DNA of 64,000 nt from Victivallis vadensis (lineage in GTDB: Bacteria > Verrucomicrobiota > Lentisphaeria > Victivallales > GWF2-50-93), in the NCBI GenBank assembly GCA_945883805.1, contig CAMCYE010000004.1:1-64000 (forward strand), written 5' to 3'. The translations under genes were made by a program, and so were the position numbers. Positions within the stretch are counted from its first letter, which is position 1; each line of letters opens with the position of its first letter. Shown here in pieces: positions 58,996 through 64,000 of the stretch. The notes below the pieces were generated by a model, which saw only the letters and a list, made by a program, of their open reading frames with translations, made no database searches and was not told the origin of the DNA.

Positions 58996-59457
58996 TCTAT
59001 TGATTCCAATTGTCTTTAAGTAACTCGGGCAATCATCCCGAGAGTATTAAGGGGATATCCTGAGATTCTGTATACTTACTTATACCTTAGTCTCATTCAA
59101 TTCAGAATCAAAGGCGGGTTATGCTGTAATATTCCATTGGCTGGTAATGTTAACTTCTCGTTTTCTTAAACGCATTTCCTGCCACGAGCGTAGCTTCTTA
59201 GCGAAGACGGGTTTGCCATCATTTTATGCGTCTAAGGCCTATTTTTACGGCTCGTTATCGCCCATCAGCTCCAAGCAATATCTTAAGTGCTAACGACATC
59301 GCTCTCCCGCTCTCCTTGTTTTGATGCGAAGCGTCTTTCGGAGTGCGCAGGTTTACCCGCCTTTGGCGACGCCGTAGGCGGGTAAACCTACGCACACACT
59401 CCAAAGATTGCTTTGCAATCATAAAGATAAGTATAAATGCATGGCATCGTTCACCTC

Positions 59458-59600
59458 TAATTGAGTTCCAACTGGGGTACAATCTGTACCTTGGCAGAGA
59501 TGTCTGCCACTACGGAAAGCGTTGATTCTGGAGCTTACTGGCGGAGGTTGAAGGAGCGGCTCAACCGAAAAGATCATACGTACTCCTCTTTGAACCGTTC
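59458..59600 (+). pseudogene. Possible remnant of a BRO-N/DinD-like protein
   Basis: LGRDVC then, in another frame, TESVDSGAYWRRLKERLNRK, resembling the YWRKLKQRLKEEG block of that superfamily. Confidence 0.35.
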
Positions 59601-59771
59601 GGATGGGTTGTCGGCAATGTTCCCATTCGGAAGAATGCTTCGCCGCCAGCCCTGACCATGTCCAAGTCGATATAAAATCATCATACGGCAAGTAGGAAAA
59701 GCCCTTGATAAGGATAGGAGCCGGAGTAGATTTGGCTCCAGACAATAAAAGTCAGGGACAAGAAGGGCAAA

Positions 59772-60755
59772 ATGAAAAGGTTCAAGCGGGTTTACGTTGA
59801 GATCACGAATGTCTGCAACCTGACATGTTCGATCTGTCCCGGGACGAAAAGAAAACCATCCTTCATGTCGCCGGAATCGTTCGAGGCGATACTGAAGAAA
59901 ATAAAACCGTTCACCGACTACCTCTATCTCCATGTCATGGGCGAACCGCTTCTTCATCCCGAACTTCACGAACTCCTTAAAATATGCGAAACGCTCCAGT
60001 TCCAGGTCAACATTGCGACAAACGGCGTTCTCATAAAAAAACATCAGGACAGTCTTATAAATTCAAAGGCCCTGAGGCAGATAAATTTCTCCGTCCACTG
60101 TCTGGAAATCCAGAGGAATTCGGAGATTCCGGACAATTACATGTCTGACATCCTCGAGTTTATCGGGGAAGGTGGAAAAACATCAAAGGCGTATTTTGCG
60201 CTCCGCCTCTGGAACCTGAAGAAAGGTGACAAGATGGATGCCGCCCTGCTGAAACAAATCGGGGAATTTTTCCGCCTCCCATACAATACCGAATTACATT
60301 CCTTGGGGAAGGAACGCGGCAGCAGAGTGCCGCGGCTACAGTCCGCTACGACGGATAGCCACGGCACTCCGCTGCCGCGTTCTTCGATTGCAACTCAGTA
60401 CAAGCTTGAAGACAGGATCATGAAAGAAAAGGGAATTCAGCTTGCGCCGAATGTCTTCCTGAATCTTGCAGAGGAATTCAAATGGCCGGAGACGGATTTA
60501 ATTTCCAAACGCCCGGGCGACAGCGGATTCTGCCGTGGGTTGAGAGATCACTGTGCGATTCTGGTTGACGGGACTGTCGTCCCGTGCTGTCTTGACAGGG
60601 AGGGGGTAACTTCTCTGGGAAATATTTTCAAATTGGAATTCGACAATATCATAGACGGTGAAAAGGCGCAGAGGATTATTGTCGGTTTTTCCGAGGGTAA
60701 AGCGGTTGAACCCCTCTGCAAGAACTGCGAATTCCGCAAACGGTTTTCGAAGTAA
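59772..60755 (+). CDS. Radical SAM/SPASM protein with in-frame hairpin insertion
   Basis: VEITNVCNLTCSICPGTKR, C-terminal GTVVPCCLDREGVTSLGNIF...CKNCEFRK SPASM-type cysteines. Confidence 0.88.
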   Translation: MKRFKRVYVEITNVCNLTCSICPGTKRKPSFMSPESFEAILKKIKPFTDYLYLHVMGEPLLHPELHELLKICETLQFQVNIATNGVLIKKHQDSLINSKALRQINFSVHCLEIQRNSEIPDNYMSDILEFIGEGGKTSKAYFALRLWNLKKGDKMDAALLKQIGEFFRLPYNTELHSLGKERGSRVPRLQSATTDSHGTPLPRSSIATQYKLEDRIMKEKGIQLAPNVFLNLAEEFKWPETDLISKRPGDSGFCRGLRDHCAILVDGTVVPCCLDREGVTSLGNIFKLEFDNIIDGEKAQRIIVGFSEGKAVEPLCKNCEFRKRFSK

Positions 60756-60936
60756 AAGTAGCACAGACATTCCTGTCTGTGGGATTTATTGATTCCTTCC
60801 CAGGCAAGACAGACTTTTCGTCACGTCGTATGACTGTGATCCCGCCTGTTATTCCAATTCAAGAACATGCCTTGCGGCATTGACTACCAACAAAGGAACC
60901 CGGCAAATTGCTGGCATTTCTTTCAACGTGATATAG

Positions 60937-60998
60937 GCGTCTCGCCTGTTCTTATTCTATCTTAAATTCACAGGCGGGACGCCTGTACCACATTTTAA
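60937..60998. repeat. ATAGGCGTCTCGCCTGTTCTTAT ... ACAGGCGGGACGCCTGTACCACA inverted repeat
   Basis: Near-copy of 11050-11130. Confidence 0.75.
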
Positions 60999-61043
60999 CT
61001 AGTTTTTCAAACAGCCGCATGGCTGTTTGAAAAACTGGGCATT

Positions 61044-62771
61044 TCACCTTTTCGTGTAATGCGTATGCAGCAGTTCGTGTGCGAGATGGCTTCCCGGTTC
61101 ACCGAGAAACTCCTTGTAAAGTTTCTGGATATACGGATTTTCATGGGATTTGCGGATTGTCTTGTTCCGGTCTTCCTCGTAAATGGCCTTCTTTCGCTTC
61201 TCGAGAATGCTTGTGTCCCCGTGTATGTAAGGCTGTCCGCCGCCGTTGAGGCATCCGCCGGGACATGCCATGATTTCAATTGCGTGATATTTCGCTTCGC
61301 CCCTGCGTATTTTGTCTAAAAGGGTCCGGGCGTTGCCGAGTCCGGATGCGATGGCCACCCTTATCTGTGTTCCCGCCACATTTACAGTCGCCTCCTTTAT
61401 GCCGGAGAGACCGCGCACCTCCTCGAAATCAATGTCTTTCACTTCCGTGCCGCTCACCCAGTCGGCGGCGGTACGGAGGACGGCTTCGAGCACGCCACCG
61501 GTGGATCCGAAAATCACACCTGCCCCGGACGATTCTCCGAGCGGATTGTCAAAAGCGGAGTTCTTGAGGTCGTTGAACTGTATTCCCGCCTCCTTGAGCA
61601 TGTTGGCGAGTTCGCGGGTTGAAATCACGATATCGACATCCCTGACCCCGTTTCTGGAGAATTCAGAGCGTGCCGCCTCGTATTTTTTCGCCAGGCACGG
61701 CATTACTGAAACCACCGTGAGCTCGGAAGCTTCGATTCCGATTTTCTTGGCATAATATGTTTTAGCCATGGCGCCGAACATCTGCTGGGGCGACTTGGCG
61801 GTTGAAGGAATATGCAGGAGTTCCGGGAACTGATGTTCGAAAAACTTGACCCAGCCGGGACAGCAGGACGTGAGGATGGGAAGATTCTTGTTTTCCTTGA
61901 GCCTCTGGATGAATTCCGTGGTCTCCTCCATTATTGTGAGGTCGGCGGCGAAATCAGTGTCGAACACCTTGTCGAAGCCGAGCATGCGCAGCGCCGTCAC
62001 CATTTTGCCGGTACTGATGGAACCCGGCTCCATCCCGAACTCCTCGCCGATGGCGACACGCACGGCGGGGGCGGTCTGGACAACCACCTGTTTTGTCTCA
62101 TCGTTCAGTGCGCGCCATACGTCATAGGTCCTGTTTATTTCCGTGAGGGCGCCAACGGGGCATGCCGCAACGCACTGTCCGCAGAAGGTGCATTCGGTTT
62201 CGGTGAGGGGTTTTTCCGAAGCCGTAGAAACAATGGCCTTGAAACCTCTCCTTATGCCGGAGAGTATGCCTACGGTCTGTATCGTGTTGCATGCGGTTTC
62301 ACAGCGGCGGCACATTATGCATTTATTCATGTCGCGCACTATTGATTCGTTCGCAAGATCAATAGGGTGCGTTGACTGTTCGCCCTTATAGACAATCTTG
62401 TGGAGACCCATTTCCTGGGCAAGCGACTGCAGTTCGCAGTCGAGGTTTTTCTCACATGTGAGACAATCCTTGGGATGATTCGAGAGGAGCAGGTCGAGCA
62501 TGGTTCTGCGGGCGTTGATCGCCCTGAGGGTGTGAGTCCTGACCTCCATGCCCTCTTCGACCGGGGTGCAACATGCGGGTGCAAGGTTGCGCCTGCCCGC
62601 AACTTCAACCACGCAGACACGGCAGGAGCCGACCCTGTGCTCAAGATTGAAGCATGCGAGGTTCATGTGGCAGAGTGTCGGGATTTTTATGTCCAGTTTT
62701 TTTGCGGCCTCGAGTATGGTGGAATTCTCCCCCACCTCCAACGGCATTCCGTTTATCCTCAGTTTTATCAT
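61044..62771 (-). CDS. hndD: [FeFe] hydrogenase, HndD-type (NADP-reducing hydrogenase subunit D-like)
   Basis: 2Fe-2S N-term, CIMCRRCETAC, CTFCGQCVAACP, H-cluster TSCCPGWVKFFE, VMPCLAKKYEA, MACPGGCLNGGGQP. Confidence 0.93.
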   Translation of the reverse strand: MIKLRINGMPLEVGENSTILEAAKKLDIKIPTLCHMNLACFNLEHRVGSCRVCVVEVAGRRNLAPACCTPVEEGMEVRTHTLRAINARRTMLDLLLSNHPKDCLTCEKNLDCELQSLAQEMGLHKIVYKGEQSTHPIDLANESIVRDMNKCIMCRRCETACNTIQTVGILSGIRRGFKAIVSTASEKPLTETECTFCGQCVAACPVGALTEINRTYDVWRALNDETKQVVVQTAPAVRVAIGEEFGMEPGSISTGKMVTALRMLGFDKVFDTDFAADLTIMEETTEFIQRLKENKNLPILTSCCPGWVKFFEHQFPELLHIPSTAKSPQQMFGAMAKTYYAKKIGIEASELTVVSVMPCLAKKYEAARSEFSRNGVRDVDIVISTRELANMLKEAGIQFNDLKNSAFDNPLGESSGAGVIFGSTGGVLEAVLRTAADWVSGTEVKDIDFEEVRGLSGIKEATVNVAGTQIRVAIASGLGNARTLLDKIRRGEAKYHAIEIMACPGGCLNGGGQPYIHGDTSILEKRKKAIYEEDRNKTIRKSHENPYIQKLYKEFLGEPGSHLAHELLHTHYTKR

Positions 62772-62893
62772 GTTTTTATTTCCTTATTCTTGAATTAGGC
62801 GGCGTTGCCGCAATTTCGGTCGTCAGTCGTCAGTCGTCAGTCGTCGGTCGTCGGTCACTTGGTCACTTGAAAATTCCTCAACCTTTAATTACA

Positions 62894-62916
62894 GAGCGGG
62901 CTGGAAAGCCCGCCTT
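62894..62916 (-). repeat. GAGCGGGCTGGAAAGCCCGCCTT hairpin just 3' of the HndC-like stop codon
   Basis: Copy of 52344-52368. Confidence 0.75.
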
Positions 62917-62920
62917 ACTT

Positions 62921-64000
62921 TCATTTCTTGTCAATCGCATGGAATTTGCATGCTTCAAAACAGACACCGCACCTTATGCATTTGTCCTGACCGATGGAGT
63001 GCTTATGTTTTTTCTCGCCTGCAATACACGAGACGGGACAGTTGCGGGCACAGAGCGTACAGCCGACGCAATTATCGTTTATTTCATATTTCAGGAGCTT
63101 CTTGCAGACTTTCGCAGGGCATCTTTTACCGTCGACATGGGCGAGGTATTCCTCCTCGAAATTCTTCAGTGTGGACAGGATGGGATTCGGGGATGTCTGG
63201 CCAAGCCCGCAAAGGGCGGTGTCTTTTATCGTGTCCGAAAGCTTCCGGAGTTTTGAAAGTATTTCGTGGGTGCCATTCCCGATTGTTATTTCATTCAGCA
63301 TCTCGTGGAGGCGCTTATTCCCGATCCTGCACGGAGTGCACCTTCCACAGGATTCGTCAAGGGTGAATTCCAGGAAGAATTTCGCGACATTCACCATGCA
63401 GTCGTCCTCATCGAGCACAATCATTCCGCCGGAGCCCATCATTGAACCCAGCGATATGAGGGACGCGTAGTCAATCGGAGTGCTTATATTCGCCGCGGTT
63501 ATGCATCCGCCTGACGGACCGCCGGTCTGGACGGCCTTGAACTTCTTGCCGTCTTTTATCCCGTCGCCGAGCTTGAATATGATATCGTCGAGGGTTGTCC
63601 CCATCGGAACTTCGATGAGCCCGACCTTGTTGATTTTACCGGTGAGCGAAAACACCTTTGTGCCGGGCGAATTTTCAGTCCCTATCCTGCGGAACCATTC
63701 CGCGCCCTTCCTGATGACGGCGCATACGTTCGCATACGTTTCGACATTGTTCACAATCGTGGGTTTCTTCCAGAGCCCGGAAATTGCCGGGAACGGGGGC
63801 TTGAAGCCCGGCTCGCCGCGCTTTCCCTCTACCGAATGGATCAGTGCGGTTTCCTCTCCGCACACAAATGCGCCGGCGCCGTATTTCAGTTCTATGTCAA
63901 AATCGAACCCGGAACCGAAAATATTTTTCCCGAGGAAGCCTTTTTCGCGCGACTGTTCGATGGCGAGATGGAGGCGTTTGACAGCCAGCGGATATTCCGC
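62921..64000 (-). CDS. hndC: NuoF/HndC-like flavoprotein subunit (partial, runs off right edge)
   Basis: GAGAFVCGEETALIHSVEGKRGEPGFKPPFPA, CGRCTPCRIGNKRL, C-terminal CVGCTLCARNCP and CIRCGVCFEACKF; reading continues past the listed ORF start to the window end. Confidence 0.92.
   Translation of the reverse strand, partial: AEYPLAVKRLHLAIEQSREKGFLGKNIFGSGFDFDIELKYGAGAFVCGEETALIHSVEGKRGEPGFKPPFPAISGLWKKPTIVNNVETYANVCAVIRKGAEWFRRIGTENSPGTKVFSLTGKINKVGLIEVPMGTTLDDIIFKLGDGIKDGKKFKAVQTGGPSGGCITAANISTPIDYASLISLGSMMGSGGMIVLDEDDCMVNVAKFFLEFTLDESCGRCTPCRIGNKRLHEMLNEITIGNGTHEILSKLRKLSDTIKDTALCGLGQTSPNPILSTLKNFEEEYLAHVDGKRCPAKVCKKLLKYEINDNCVGCTLCARNCPVSCIAGEKKHKHSIGQDKCIRCGVCFEACKFHAIDKK

Noticed and set aside
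62820-62870. CGTCAGTCGTCAGTCGTCAGT array considered as CRISPR
   Set aside because: 7-bp unit with no spacers; simple tandem repeat. No cas genes in the window

Overview
The window is a gene-dense bacterial chromosome segment of about 64 kb. It looks like an anaerobic fermenter; a PVC/Lentisphaerae-type affiliation is only a guess. I annotate about 44 protein-coding genes plus one degraded remnant, and no rRNA or tRNA. Main blocks are: gatC-gatA; PPi-dependent phosphofructokinase; asd; a tetrapyrrole cluster (HemC-CobA-HemD triple fusion, hemB, hemL); argG, ackA, hisG; a DUF362/polyferredoxin pair; a sigma-54 activator beside an ABC exporter/HlyD pair; rpsO-pnp; ilvB; hppA; hypC-hypD-echABCDEF-(C-terminal-only hypF), encoding a group 4 Ech-type [NiFe] hydrogenase; lexA; an AddA/AddB-like pair; and an HndD/HndC-like [FeFe] hydrogenase operon at the right edge. 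The most unusual content is the non-genic structure. (i) A 13-bp palindrome TGCGAANTTCGCA occurs at least 10 times exactly, plus about 9 one-mismatch copies, nearly all inside genes, in a HIP1-like or uptake-signal-like pattern. (ii) A modular, nested set of small palindromic elements fills the intergenic spacers, with shared outer shells carrying different payloads and modules inserted inside modules. (iii) Several of these elements lie in-frame inside genes (hemC fusion, FAD oxidoreductase, AddB-like, radical SAM, AGE-like protein), resembling Rickettsia palindromic elements. No transposase was seen, so a trans-acting mobilizer is the open question.
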